64,000 bases of DNA from JASJAR01 sp038530285 (GCA_038530285.1 JBCBCY010000003.1:124001-188000), one strand, 5' to 3'. Numbered from the stretch's first letter, positions 35,335 through 44,448 are shown. The notes: generated by a model from the sequence alone, not told the origin. Numbers and translations: made by a program.

Positions 35335-36881
35335 GCGTCGAAGCTGAAGGCAAGGTCCGCCGGGGCCGGGGGGCGAGGAAGGCCGTCCGCCAGACCCGCG
35401 ACACCACCATGTTGCCCGCGCTGAAGCGCCGCTTGCCGCTGACCGAACCGATGGATCAGGACCAGATCGCGAAGATCGATGCGGCCTCGATGGATATCCT
35501 GGAGAACGTCGGCGTGATGTTCCGCGACCCGATCGCGCTGGAAGACTGGCGCGGGGCCGGGGCCAAGGTTGTGGGCGAGATGGTCTACCTGGACCGGGGT
35601 CTTGTACGCGAATTGATCGCGACCATCCCTGAGACCTTCATCTATCACGCGCGCAACCCGGCCAATAACCTGCCGTTCGGGTTGGACCGCGGCATGTTCG
35701 TGCCCATGACCGGTGCGCCGTATCTGCGCGATCTGGACGACGTGCGGCGCGGCCCGACGCTCGACGATCTGGCGAATTTCCACAAGCTGTCGCATATGCT
35801 GCCCGCGATCCATTCGTCCGCACACCACATCGTGGAACCAATGGATCACCCGGTGTCGCACCGGCATTTGCGCATCACCTATTCGTCGATCAAACATTCC
35901 GACAAGACCTTCATGGGGATGACAACAAGCCCCAAGAACGCAGAAGACGTCATCGAGATGTGCGCGCTTTTGTTCGGCGAGGAGTATCTTGACACCCACG
36001 CGGTCGTGACGGGCAATTGCAACGGCAATTCGCCACTGGTCTGGGACGAAACCATGCTGGGGGCCATGCGCGCGTTCTCGCGCCGCAACCAGCCGGTGTT
36101 GTGCTCGCCCTTCGTGCTGGGGGGTGCCAATACGCCCGCATCGGTCGCGCCCACCGTGGCGCAGCTGAATGCCGAGGCTCTGTCCGCGCTGGCCTATACG
36201 CAAGTGATCCGCAAAGGGGCGCCCGCGATCTACGGGCATTACCTGTCGACGGTGTCGATGAAGTCTGGTGCTCCGATGGCGGGCACGCCTGAGATTTCCC
36301 TGATGAACTTCATGATCGGACAGATGGCGCGGCACTACGGCGTGCCTTGGCGGTCGTCAAACACGCTTGGCGGGGCCAAGACGTTTGACGCCCAAGCGGG
36401 CTACGAATCCGCCATGACCATGAACGCGGTGCTGATGGCGGGGTGCAATTACATCTGGCATTCGGCGGGTTGGAACGAGGCGGGCATGCATTGCTCGATG
36501 GCGAAATTCGTCGTTGATGCCGAGGTCTGCGCGATGGGCTACCGCATGGCTGAGGGCATCCGCTGGGATGACTTTGACGAAGCGCTAAAGGCGGTGGGCG
36601 ACATCGGCCCCGGTGGGCATTACCTTGGCCACCCGCATACGCTCGAAAACTTTCAGCGCGCGTTCTTCATGCCTGAGATGTTCAACAACGACGCGATTGA
36701 GCAATGGCAGGCCGAAGGCGCGGTTGAGATCACCGAGCGCGCCCTGACCCGGGCCCGCGCGCTTTTGAACGAATATGAGGCCCCGCCTTTGGATGCGGCC
36801 AAGGACGAGGCGCTTTTGGACTATATTGCGCGGCGCGAACGGGAAATCCCGGCGGAAGACGCGCTCAACCAGGAGCATTAG
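35331..36881 (+). CDS. Non-pyrrolysine MttB-family methyltransferase
   Basis: The 516-residue product belongs to the trimethylamine methyltransferase (MttB) superfamily, a TIM barrel seen in VPMTGAPYLRDL, HIVEPMDHPVSHRH, MAGTPEISLMNFM and HSAGWNEAGMHCSMAKFV. The frame is open throughout with no internal TAG, so pyrrolysine is not used. It is therefore like the glycine-betaine (MtgB), carnitine (MtcB) or proline-betaine (MtpB) demethylating group. No corrinoid protein or reductive activator gene is nearby, which is unusual for the family. It overlaps the aldehyde dehydrogenase gene (ATGA). Confidence 0.92.
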   Translation: MSVEAEGKVRRGRGARKAVRQTRDTTMLPALKRRLPLTEPMDQDQIAKIDAASMDILENVGVMFRDPIALEDWRGAGAKVVGEMVYLDRGLVRELIATIPETFIYHARNPANNLPFGLDRGMFVPMTGAPYLRDLDDVRRGPTLDDLANFHKLSHMLPAIHSSAHHIVEPMDHPVSHRHLRITYSSIKHSDKTFMGMTTSPKNAEDVIEMCALLFGEEYLDTHAVVTGNCNGNSPLVWDETMLGAMRAFSRRNQPVLCSPFVLGGANTPASVAPTVAQLNAEALSALAYTQVIRKGAPAIYGHYLSTVSMKSGAPMAGTPEISLMNFMIGQMARHYGVPWRSSNTLGGAKTFDAQAGYESAMTMNAVLMAGCNYIWHSAGWNEAGMHCSMAKFVVDAEVCAMGYRMAEGIRWDDFDEALKAVGDIGPGGHYLGHPHTLENFQRAFFMPEMFNNDAIEQWQAEGAVEITERALTRARALLNEYEAPPLDAAKDEALLDYIARREREIPAEDALNQEH

Positions 36882-36883
36882 CG

Positions 36884-37867
36884 ATGGGCCAAAACCCACT
36901 GCCCGACCGCCTGTTGGCCAAGCGCGAAAGCTTTGATCGCATTCCGGTGGTTGATCTGGCGGGGCTCTTGGACGGAACCGACAAGCAAGGCGTGGCGCGT
37001 GCGATCCATCATGCCCTGCGAACCAGCGGTTTCATGTACGTCAAAAATCATGGCGTGGATGCCGATTTTGTAGCCCGCGTATTCGATGTGACCCGCGCGT
37101 TTTTCGACCTGCCGCTGGATGACAAAATGGCGCTGCATATCTCGAACTCCGGGGCGGCCCTGCGCGGCTACATCGAGGTGTTCGGCGAGAACACCGACCC
37201 CGAAAAGACCAAGGACCTGAAGGAATGTTTTGATATCGGGCCAGAGCGGGCGGCGGTGTCACCCTTCTTCGGGCCCAATCCGTGGCCTGCGAGCCTGCCG
37301 GAGTTTGGCCGCCTGACCTACGAATATCACCAGCAAATGGTGGTGATGGCCAAGCACATGCTGCGCGGGATTGCCCTATCGCTGGAGCTGGCCGAAGATT
37401 ACTTCGCCGACAAGACCCGCGACCCGATCTCAATCCAGCGGATGTTGCATTATCCGCCCCAGGACCGGGTGGAAGACGAAAGCGTCATGGGGATTGGCGC
37501 CCATACCGACTACGGCAATCTGACGATCCTGGCGCAGGATGATGTGGGCGGTTTGCAGGTGATGAACCGCGACGGCGATTGGGTCGAGGCACCCCCGATC
37601 CCCGGCACCTTCGTGATCAATATCGGCGATCTGATTCAACGGCTGACCAATGACGTGTATCTGGCGAACCTGCACCGGGTGATCAATACCACCGGGCGCG
37701 AACGGTATTCGATCCCGTTTTTTCTGGATGCCGATTTTGACGCGGTCTTCGGGCCGCTGGACAGTTGCATCACGCCGGACAATCCGCGCGTCTATGAACC
37801 GGTGGCTTGCGGGGAACATAAGTTTTCACGCTTCAAGACCAGCTATGCGCATCTGGCCGATGTCTAG
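36884..37867 (+). CDS. 2-oxoglutarate/Fe(II)-dependent oxygenase, isopenicillin-N-synthase-like
   Basis: The 327-residue product has an N-terminal DIOX_N region (PVVDLAGLLDG) and a double-stranded beta-helix with iron ligands HTD (AHTDYGNLTIL) and the distal His of LHRVINTTGRERYSIPFF, plus the R-x-S for 2-oxoglutarate. It could hydroxylate or oxidatively demethylate the operon's substrate. AGGAG at the end of the MttB gene serves as ribosome-binding site 8 nt before the ATG. There is a 3-bp gap to the next gene. Confidence 0.92.
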   Translation: MGQNPLPDRLLAKRESFDRIPVVDLAGLLDGTDKQGVARAIHHALRTSGFMYVKNHGVDADFVARVFDVTRAFFDLPLDDKMALHISNSGAALRGYIEVFGENTDPEKTKDLKECFDIGPERAAVSPFFGPNPWPASLPEFGRLTYEYHQQMVVMAKHMLRGIALSLELAEDYFADKTRDPISIQRMLHYPPQDRVEDESVMGIGAHTDYGNLTILAQDDVGGLQVMNRDGDWVEAPPIPGTFVINIGDLIQRLTNDVYLANLHRVINTTGRERYSIPFFLDADFDAVFGPLDSCITPDNPRVYEPVACGEHKFSRFKTSYAHLADV

Positions 37868-37870
37868 ACC

Positions 37871-39202
37871 ATGAAAGTTCGACGCCTGCCCGTCGATCCG
37901 GGACCAGCGGCCTGGAATCGGCTGTTGCCCGAAGCCCTGCCGCCGCGGCAGGTCGATGGCGATCTGACCGCGGATTGGCTGGTGATCGGGGCGGGCTTTG
38001 CGGGGCTTGCGGCGGCGCATCGTTTGGCTGAATTGCATGGTGGCGACCGGGTGGTGGTTTTGGATGCCACCCGTGTGGGCGAGGGGCCCGCGGGGCGCAA
38101 TTCAGGCTTCATGATCGATCTGCCCCATGATCTGGCGAGCGAGAATTACGCCGGTGCGGCAGCGGCCAACCGGGATGAGATCGCCGATAATCGGCGCGGC
38201 ATCGACTTTGCAGGCGCGATGGCGGCGGCTTACGGTTTGGGTGAGGATGCCTTTGCGCGTTCGGGCAAGATCAACGCGGCCGCCACTGCGCGCGGTCTGG
38301 CGCACAATCGCGAGTTTGCCGCACATCTGGCGGGCCTGGGTGAGGCGCACCAGATGATGGATGCCGCCGAGATGGCCGAGTTGACGGGCACCGGTTACTA
38401 TCAGGGTGGGCTCTTCACGCCGGGGGCGGCGATGATCCAACCGGCGATGTTTGTGCGCGGTGTGGCCGCCGGGCTGGCGTCAAACCGGGTTTCGGTGTTC
38501 GAAAACTCTCCCGTGACGGCGTTGGACCGCGACAGCGATTGGGTCGCCACAACGCCCATGGGCCGGGTCACCGCGCCGCGGGTGATTCTGGCCGTGAATG
38601 GCCATTTGGCGAGCTTCGGGATCATGGCGGATCGATTTGTACATGTGTTCACCTATGCCTCGATGACCCGCGCGCTAAGCCCTGCAGAAGCCACGCGGCT
38701 GGGTGGTGTGCGGCGCTGGGGGGTGACGCCGTCTGATCCGATGGGCACGACCGTCCGACGCACATCAGGCGCAGGGGGCGACCGGATCGTGGTGCGCAAC
38801 CGGTTTACCGTCGACCCAAGCCTGGAAGTTGATGCCGCCCGCATCGCGCAGGTGGCGCGCGATCACGACCGGGCCTTTGCGGCGCGCTTTCCCATGCTGG
38901 CCGGTGTCGACATGGAATACCGCTGGGGCGGGCGGCTGTGCCTAAGCCGCAACAACGTCCAGGTGATCGGCGAAGTGGAACCGGGGCTGTACACGGCCTG
39001 CTGCCAGAACGGGCTCGGGACCGCAAAAGGCACTTTGGCGGGGGTCTTGGCCGCTGATCTGGCCAGCGGCGTAACCTCGCCCGCGCTGGACCGGGCCTTG
39101 GCCGCGCCGCAACCCACCCGGGTCCCGCCAGGGATCATCACCAAGACCGTCGGGAACTTGCGCACACGGCTTGGAGAATGGCGCGCGGGGGGCGAGTTTT
39201 AA
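37871..39202 (+). CDS. FAD-dependent oxidoreductase, D-amino-acid/sarcosine-oxidase type
   Basis: The 443-residue DAO-family product has the dinucleotide motif VIGAGFAGLAAAHRL near residue 38, VLDATRVGEGPAGRNSGFM, and a C-terminal FAD contact CCQNGLGTAKGT. Such enzymes oxidise amino or N-methylamino groups to imines (D-amino acids, sarcosine, methylproline). It is the last gene of the GntR operon and would supply the imine for the DapA-like deaminase. The role is inferred from context. Confidence 0.9.
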   Translation: MKVRRLPVDPGPAAWNRLLPEALPPRQVDGDLTADWLVIGAGFAGLAAAHRLAELHGGDRVVVLDATRVGEGPAGRNSGFMIDLPHDLASENYAGAAAANRDEIADNRRGIDFAGAMAAAYGLGEDAFARSGKINAAATARGLAHNREFAAHLAGLGEAHQMMDAAEMAELTGTGYYQGGLFTPGAAMIQPAMFVRGVAAGLASNRVSVFENSPVTALDRDSDWVATTPMGRVTAPRVILAVNGHLASFGIMADRFVHVFTYASMTRALSPAEATRLGGVRRWGVTPSDPMGTTVRRTSGAGGDRIVVRNRFTVDPSLEVDAARIAQVARDHDRAFAARFPMLAGVDMEYRWGGRLCLSRNNVQVIGEVEPGLYTACCQNGLGTAKGTLAGVLAADLASGVTSPALDRALAAPQPTRVPPGIITKTVGNLRTRLGEWRAGGEF

Positions 39203-39213
39203 GACGTATCGTT

Positions 39214-39486
39214 TCAGTCGGTTTCGATAAGGACCACGTCATCATCAAGGGCGCGAACTGAAACGACCTGCGTCTCACGCTCTTCCCAGAAGTTAGGGTC
39301 ATCCAAGATGGATTCGGGCAAACGATCGCGCAGGAAGACCTTTCGCTTTTGGGTTTTGACCACCACCTCATGCGCGTTTGAGCGAAGGCGCGCGCCGTCC
39401 AGAAAGCCCTGCCGCAATTCCTGTTCGCGGGCCTTCAGGGCTTTGATCTCATTTTTGATCCGGGCGAATTCTTCAACTGGGTCCAT
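39214..39486 (-). CDS. Small coiled-coil protein of unknown function
   Basis: The 90-residue product opens with a charged helix (EEFARIKNEIKALKAREQEL) likely to form a coiled coil. A basic segment (VVVKTQKRKVFLRDRLPESI) follows, then an acidic tail ending IETD. I recognise no family. The ATG at 39486 begins where the sequence becomes protein-like. It lies between the convergent FAD gene and adenine deaminase, the latter on the same strand. Confidence 0.62.
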   Translation of the reverse strand: MDPVEEFARIKNEIKALKAREQELRQGFLDGARLRSNAHEVVVKTQKRKVFLRDRLPESILDDPNFWEERETQVVSVRALDDDVVLIETD

Positions 39487-39550
39487 GATTCTTTGGTGAC
39501 GCCTTTTGGTTAGTAATCGGTAAATGGCGGGTGAAACGGGATCATCCGCC

Positions 39551-41245
39551 CTAGCCGATAATTTCAAACTTTGTCACATCGACCATGCCCCGGTCGGTGA
39601 TTTTCAGCGCCGGGATCACCGGCAGGGCCAGAAACGCCAACTGCAAAAACGGCTCGTTCAGCACCACCCCCAGGGATGCCGCTGCCGCGCGCAAATCCAC
39701 CAGTTGGTCGCGGACGGTCTCAAACGGCTCAAGGCTCATCAACCCGGCCACGGGCAGGGCCAGTTCGGCCAGAACCGCGCCGCCCTTGGCCACCACAAAC
39801 CCGCCTTCGATGTCTGACAAACGGTTCGCGGCCAACGCCATGTCGTCGTAATCGACCCCGACGGCGGCGATGTTGTGATGATCATGGCAAACGGTGGCCG
39901 CGATCGCACCCGCCTGCATGCCAAACCCGCGCACAAAGCCCGTGGCGATATTGCCGTTTAGCCCGTGCCGTTCGATCACCGCGATGCGGATCAGGTCGCG
40001 CGCAGGGTCGGGGCGTTTGTCGCCATCGGTGATGGGGATGGTTTCATGCAGGTGCTCGGTGAGGATTTTGCCCTCGATGATGCCGATCACGTCGGTGTCT
40101 TCGCGGTTGCCGGTGCTGCGGAAATCCGTGGCGCCAACCCGTGGCGCCTTGACTGAGTGGCGCCCCACTGGCGGGATAATCTGGCGCGCCTCAAAGGCGG
40201 CATTATCCACCAGCACGCCGCCTGCGATGACCATTTGCGCGTGGCAGTTTTCCAGACCGTCCACCGCGACGATATCGGCCCTAAGCCCTGGCGCGATCAA
40301 GCCCCGGTCTTTCAGTCCAAAAGCTTCGGCGGCAGACAGCGACGCGGCGCGGTACGCAGCGATGGGCGGCGTGCCGCCCGCAATCAAAGTGCGGATCATA
40401 TGATCAAGGTGGCCTTCCTCGGCGATGTCCAAAGGGTTCCGGTCATCTGTGCACAGACACAAATAGGGCGCAGTGCGCTCAGTCAGGATGGGCGCGAGCG
40501 CGGCCAGATCTTTTGACACCGACCCTTCGCGGATCAAGACCCGCATGCCTTTGCGGAGCTTTTCCAGCGCCTCATCAGCGGTGGTGGCTTCGTGTTCGGT
40601 GCGAATACCCGCCGCTATATAGGCGTTCAGATCGCGGCCCGACAACAACGGACAATGCCCATCGATGTGGCCGCCTTCGAACAGCGCCAGCTTGGCCATC
40701 GCACCGGGGTCGCGGTGGATCACACCGGGGTAGTTCATAAACTCCGCCAACCCGATGCCCGACGGGTGGCCCATCAGCGGGGCCAGATCATCGGCGGTCA
40801 GTTCCGCACCCGCAGTTTCCATATCGGTCGAGGGCACACAGGATGAGATCTGCACGCGGATGTCCATCAGCGTGTGGGTGCTGGCATTCTGAAAATAGCG
40901 GACGCCGTCCGCACCGATGACGTTGGCGATCTCGTGGGGGTCGCAAATCGCTGTTGTGACACCCAGGGGTAGCACGCAGCGGTCAAACTCAAACGGGGTC
41001 AGCAGGCTGCTTTCGATGTGCAAATGGGTGTCGATGAAGCCTGGCACCAGCGTCAGCCCGGTGACGTCGACGCTGCGCGTGGCGTCGTAATCCTCGCCCA
41101 CGCCGATGATCCGATCGCCCAGGATCGCCACATCGCCCTTGATCATTTCGCCGGTCATCAGGTCGAAAACCTGGCCGCCGCGCAACACGATGTCGGCAGG
41201 GTGCTCGCCCCGGGCGGCGGCGATGCGGGCGTCAAGCGAGGTCAT
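39551..41245 (-). CDS. ade: Adenine deaminase
   Basis: The 564-residue amidohydrolase carries the metal motif DTHLHIESS near residue 70, GHIDGHCP near 190 and the conserved CTDDRNP near 265. It converts adenine to hypoxanthine, feeding the purine-degradation route whose later steps (puuD, uraH) lie 8 kb away. The ATG at 41245 overlaps the stop of ispD (ATGA), so the two are coupled although their pathways are unrelated. Confidence 0.94.
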   Translation of the reverse strand: MTSLDARIAAARGEHPADIVLRGGQVFDLMTGEMIKGDVAILGDRIIGVGEDYDATRSVDVTGLTLVPGFIDTHLHIESSLLTPFEFDRCVLPLGVTTAICDPHEIANVIGADGVRYFQNASTHTLMDIRVQISSCVPSTDMETAGAELTADDLAPLMGHPSGIGLAEFMNYPGVIHRDPGAMAKLALFEGGHIDGHCPLLSGRDLNAYIAAGIRTEHEATTADEALEKLRKGMRVLIREGSVSKDLAALAPILTERTAPYLCLCTDDRNPLDIAEEGHLDHMIRTLIAGGTPPIAAYRAASLSAAEAFGLKDRGLIAPGLRADIVAVDGLENCHAQMVIAGGVLVDNAAFEARQIIPPVGRHSVKAPRVGATDFRSTGNREDTDVIGIIEGKILTEHLHETIPITDGDKRPDPARDLIRIAVIERHGLNGNIATGFVRGFGMQAGAIAATVCHDHHNIAAVGVDYDDMALAANRLSDIEGGFVVAKGGAVLAELALPVAGLMSLEPFETVRDQLVDLRAAAASLGVVLNEPFLQLAFLALPVIPALKITDRGMVDVTKFEIIG

Positions 41246-41922
41246 CGGGTTTCGTCCTTCAGGTGGCGTTCGGCACGGGTCATGTCGCCCGGTGTGGTGA
41301 TTTTGAAGTTGGCCTCATCGCCGGGCACGATGGCAACGCCAAGGCCTGCGGCGCGCGCAATGGCCACGTCATCGGCCGCGTTACCGTCGGCCGCGCGGTA
41401 AGCCGCGACGATCTTGCCATAGTGAAACCCTTGCGGGGTTTGTGCGCGGTATAATCCGTCGCGCGAAACGGGATCACTCGCCCGGCCACCCTCGCCGCGC
41501 CACAACGCGTCGACGACCGGGACGGCCGCGAAAGCGCCATCGCTCTCATCAAGGGCGGCGATCACGCCCGCGATCACGGACGCTGGGCAAAACGGGCGCG
41601 CCGCGTCATGGATCAACACCCGGTCGGGTGGGTCGTCGGCCAGTGCTTTTAGCCCTGCGACCACAGATGCGCCGCGGCTCTCTCCGCCAATCACGGGGGG
41701 CAATAGGGCAGGGTTTGCCAGCTTTGAAACCGCCGCGCCATAAAGCGCGCGGTCTCCGGCCCCGATCACGACCTGAACATTGTGCACGCCCGGCGCGTCA
41801 AGAAACACGGACACCGTGCGAGACAAGATCGATTGCCCCCGAACCGGCAGATATTGCTTTGGGGTTTCGCCGCCCATCCGGGTCCCGCGCCCTCCGGCGA
41901 CAATAAGTGCTGCAGTCTTCAC
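41242..41922 (-). CDS. ispD: 2-C-methyl-D-erythritol 4-phosphate cytidylyltransferase
   Basis: The product is about 226 residues with the nucleotidyltransferase signature IVAGGRGTRMGGETPKQYL at the N-terminus and IHDAARPF near residue 100. It makes CDP-methylerythritol in the MEP isoprenoid pathway. A GTG start at 41922 is chosen because a perfect GGAGG lies 6 nt before it. The upstream ATG at 41937 would place that motif inside the gene. It is not fused to ispF, unlike many Alphaproteobacteria. Confidence 0.92.
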   Translation of the reverse strand: MKTAALIVAGGRGTRMGGETPKQYLPVRGQSILSRTVSVFLDAPGVHNVQVVIGAGDRALYGAAVSKLANPALLPPVIGGESRGASVVAGLKALADDPPDRVLIHDAARPFCPASVIAGVIAALDESDGAFAAVPVVDALWRGEGGRASDPVSRDGLYRAQTPQGFHYGKIVAAYRAADGNAADDVAIARAAGLGVAIVPGDEANFKITTPGDMTRAERHLKDETR

Positions 41923-42083
41923 CGGGCGCCTCCGCATTGGTGGGCTAGCCTAGTGATCTGGTCGGTCTTGGCAATGCAACTGCGCCACCGGTGCGGTATT
42001 TAGGGGTTCTGAAAGCCTCCCGCCTCTAGGATGGGGCGCGCCGTTTGGGTATTGCGGTTTCAAGGATCAAAAACAGGTGCCGC

Positions 42084-43295
42084 TTGAACGTTCTCTTCGT
42101 CCATCAAAATTGTCCCGGACAGTTCAAGCATCTCGCGCCTGCTCTTGCGGCGGAGGGGCACAATGTTGTGTTCATCGGCCAGAAGGACAAGCGCACCCCG
42201 AAGGGGGTCAAGCGGCTGGAATATGAACCCCACCGCAAGCCCACGCCGAAGATCCACCCTTATCTGGCCGGCACAGAGGCGGCCGTTCTGAACGGTCAGG
42301 CGGTTGCGCGCCTTGGCTTTGGGCTGCGCAAGAAAGGGTTTCAGCCCGATGTCATGATCGGCAATCCAGGCTGGGGTGAGACATTGTTCCTGAAAGACGT
42401 CTGGCCCGATGCGCCGCTGATTTCCCTGTCTGAGTTTTACTACAACGGCCAGGGCGCAGATGTCGGCTTTGACCCCGAGTTCAGCACTGGCGAAGATGCG
42501 ATATTGCGCGCGCGGATCCGGTCGTCGCAGCACCTTCTGGCGATTGAGGCGGCAGATTACGCCTATAGCCCGACCCACTGGCAAAAGGCGCAGTTCCCCG
42601 CAGCTTACCACGACAAGATCCGTGTCATTCACGATGGGATCGACACCGATGGTGTGCGTCCCAACCCGGCCGCGCAGTTTCAAATGCCAAACGGAACGAC
42701 GCTGACGCGCGCTGATGAGGTGCTGACCTATGTGTCGCGCAACCTTGAACCCTACCGCGGCTTTCATTCGTTTATGCGCGCGCTGCCGGGTGTTCTTGCG
42801 CGGCGCCCGAACGCGCACGTTGTGATCGTGGGCGGCAACGATGTCAGCTACGGCGCAAGGCCCGCGGCGGATAAAAGCTGGCGTGAGGTAATGCTGGATG
42901 AGATCGGCCCTTTGCCGGACCGGGTGCATTTCCTCGACCGGATCCCCTATGGGCGGTTTTTGGCGCTGATGCAGGTCTCATCGGTGCATGTCTATCTGAC
43001 CTATCCCTTTGTGCTTAGCTGGTCGATGCTTGAAGCGATGGCGTCAGGTGCTTTCGTGGTGGGGTCGGCCACCGCGCCGGTGCAAGAGGTGATTGAAGAC
43101 GGCAAGAACGGTTGGCTGGTGGACTTTTTCGACCGTGATGCGCTCGCGGCCCGGGTGGCCGACGCGCTTGCCGCGCGAAATGAGGGTGAGGAGTTGCGCC
43201 GTGCGGCCCGCCAAACCGTTCTGGACCGCTACGATCTTAAGGCCTGTCTGGCGGCACAGCGGGCTTTGCTCAACGAGGCAAGCGCCGCTTTTTGA
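42084..43295 (+). CDS. Glycosyltransferase family 4 protein
   Basis: The product is about 403 residues with a GT-B fold. It begins NVLFVHQNCPGQFKHLAPAL. The C-terminal nucleotide-sugar domain shows YVSRNLEPYRGF, FLDRIPYGRFLALM and the acidic motif SWSMLEAMASGAFVV. The start is a TTG at 42084 with AGGTG 4 nt upstream. A second TTG at 42045 is possible. It likely builds exopolysaccharide or LPS, and no other polysaccharide gene is adjacent. Confidence 0.88.
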   Translation: MNVLFVHQNCPGQFKHLAPALAAEGHNVVFIGQKDKRTPKGVKRLEYEPHRKPTPKIHPYLAGTEAAVLNGQAVARLGFGLRKKGFQPDVMIGNPGWGETLFLKDVWPDAPLISLSEFYYNGQGADVGFDPEFSTGEDAILRARIRSSQHLLAIEAADYAYSPTHWQKAQFPAAYHDKIRVIHDGIDTDGVRPNPAAQFQMPNGTTLTRADEVLTYVSRNLEPYRGFHSFMRALPGVLARRPNAHVVIVGGNDVSYGARPAADKSWREVMLDEIGPLPDRVHFLDRIPYGRFLALMQVSSVHVYLTYPFVLSWSMLEAMASGAFVVGSATAPVQEVIEDGKNGWLVDFFDRDALAARVADALAARNEGEELRRAARQTVLDRYDLKACLAAQRALLNEASAAF

Positions 43296-43365
43296 CAGGC
43301 AACGATCGCGCGAATCTAATTCCGACTAAACTACTAAGTAATTCTTGCGATCCCGAGCGAATCTG

Positions 43366-43390
43366 ATATCTGATAAAAACTGTCAGATAT
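43366..43390 (+). promoter_or_regulatory. Iron-rhodo-box type operator (TGA-N9-TCA)
   Basis: A perfect inverted repeat ATATCTGA (43366-43373)/TCAGATAT (43383-43390) with a 9-bp spacer contains the TGA-N9-TCA pattern known as the iron-rhodo-box of Rhodobacterales/Rhizobiales. It lies 14 bp upstream of the Fe(III)-binding protein gene, so iron-dependent repression by a RirA/IscR-like regulator is likely. Confidence 0.8.
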
Positions 43391-43404
43391 AATTGGAGAC
43401 AGAC

Positions 43405-44421
43405 ATGCCCACCCCGCACCGCCTTATCACGACCGCGCTTGTTGTCCTGACTGCGACCCCAGCCGTCGCAGAGGGCGAGCTGAACCTGTACTCGTCGCGC
43501 CACTATGACACTGATGAGCGGCTTTATTCCGACTTCGAAGAAATGACCGGGATCACGATCAATCGCATCGAAGGCAACGCCGATGAGTTGATTGCGCGGA
43601 TGGTGGCCGAGGGCGCCAATAGCCCTGCCGACGTGTTCCTGACTGTCGATACATCGCGTTTGGAACGCGCCAAGGATGCGGGGCTTTTCCAATCGATCAC
43701 CTCAGACGTTCTAGAAACCCGTGTTCCGGCCTATCTGCAGGATGAAGACAACCAGTGGTTTGGGTTCTCGCAGCGCGCGCGCATCCTATTTTATGACAAG
43801 ACCGAAGTCGAAAATCCGCCCCAGACCTATCAGGATCTGGCCAAGCCCGAATACGCCGGGATGGTGTGCATCCGGTCGTCTTCGAACGTCTATACCCAGA
43901 CGATCACGGCGGCTCTGATTGAACATCTGGGCGAAGATGCGACCCGTGACTGGGCCCGCGCTGTGGTGGCGAACTTCGCCCGTGACCCGCAAGGTGGCGA
44001 CACCGACCAATTGCGTGGCATCGTGTCGGGCGAATGCGATATTGCCATGTCGAACACATATTACTTTGCCCGTGCGGTGCGCCGTCCGGTGGACGGTGTC
44101 AGCGACAGCCTTGACATGATTGGATGGGTCTTCCCCAACCAGGACGACATCGGCGCCCATATGAACCTGTCCGGCGGCGGGGTCGCGGCCAATGCACCAA
44201 ACGCCGAAAACGCGGTGAAGTTCCTGGAATACCTCGCGTCCGATCAGGCCCAGCAGTATTTCTCTGCCGGGAATGACGAATACCCGGCTGTGCCAGGTGT
44301 GGGGCTGAGCCCATCGGTCGCCTCGCTTGGGTTCTTCAAGCCCGATGACCTTGATGCGACCACAATCGCAAACAATGTGCCTGCAGCACAGATGCTTTTG
44401 AACGAAGCGGACTGGGAATAA
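43405..44421 (+). CDS. Periplasmic Fe(III)-binding protein of an iron ABC transporter
   Basis: The 338-residue product has a signal peptide (LITTALVVLTATPAVA) and the FbpA/FutA fold: LNLYSSRHYDTDERLY at the mature start and the tyrosine pair region NTYYFARAV near residue 215 that binds iron. It starts at 43405 after TTGGAGA. An iron-box lies upstream and a terminator downstream. The permease and ATPase are not next to it, so it works with components encoded elsewhere. Confidence 0.92.
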   Translation: MPTPHRLITTALVVLTATPAVAEGELNLYSSRHYDTDERLYSDFEEMTGITINRIEGNADELIARMVAEGANSPADVFLTVDTSRLERAKDAGLFQSITSDVLETRVPAYLQDEDNQWFGFSQRARILFYDKTEVENPPQTYQDLAKPEYAGMVCIRSSSNVYTQTITAALIEHLGEDATRDWARAVVANFARDPQGGDTDQLRGIVSGECDIAMSNTYYFARAVRRPVDGVSDSLDMIGWVFPNQDDIGAHMNLSGGGVAANAPNAENAVKFLEYLASDQAQQYFSAGNDEYPAVPGVGLSPSVASLGFFKPDDLDATTIANNVPAAQMLLNEADWE

Positions 44422-44448
44422 GCCCACCACTCACCAAGGCTTTGAAGG

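Noticed and set aside
35331..36881. Pyrrolysine-type MttB with in-frame amber codon
   Set aside because: The frame is open from end to end and no TAG had to be read through, so the protein belongs to the non-pyrrolysine group.
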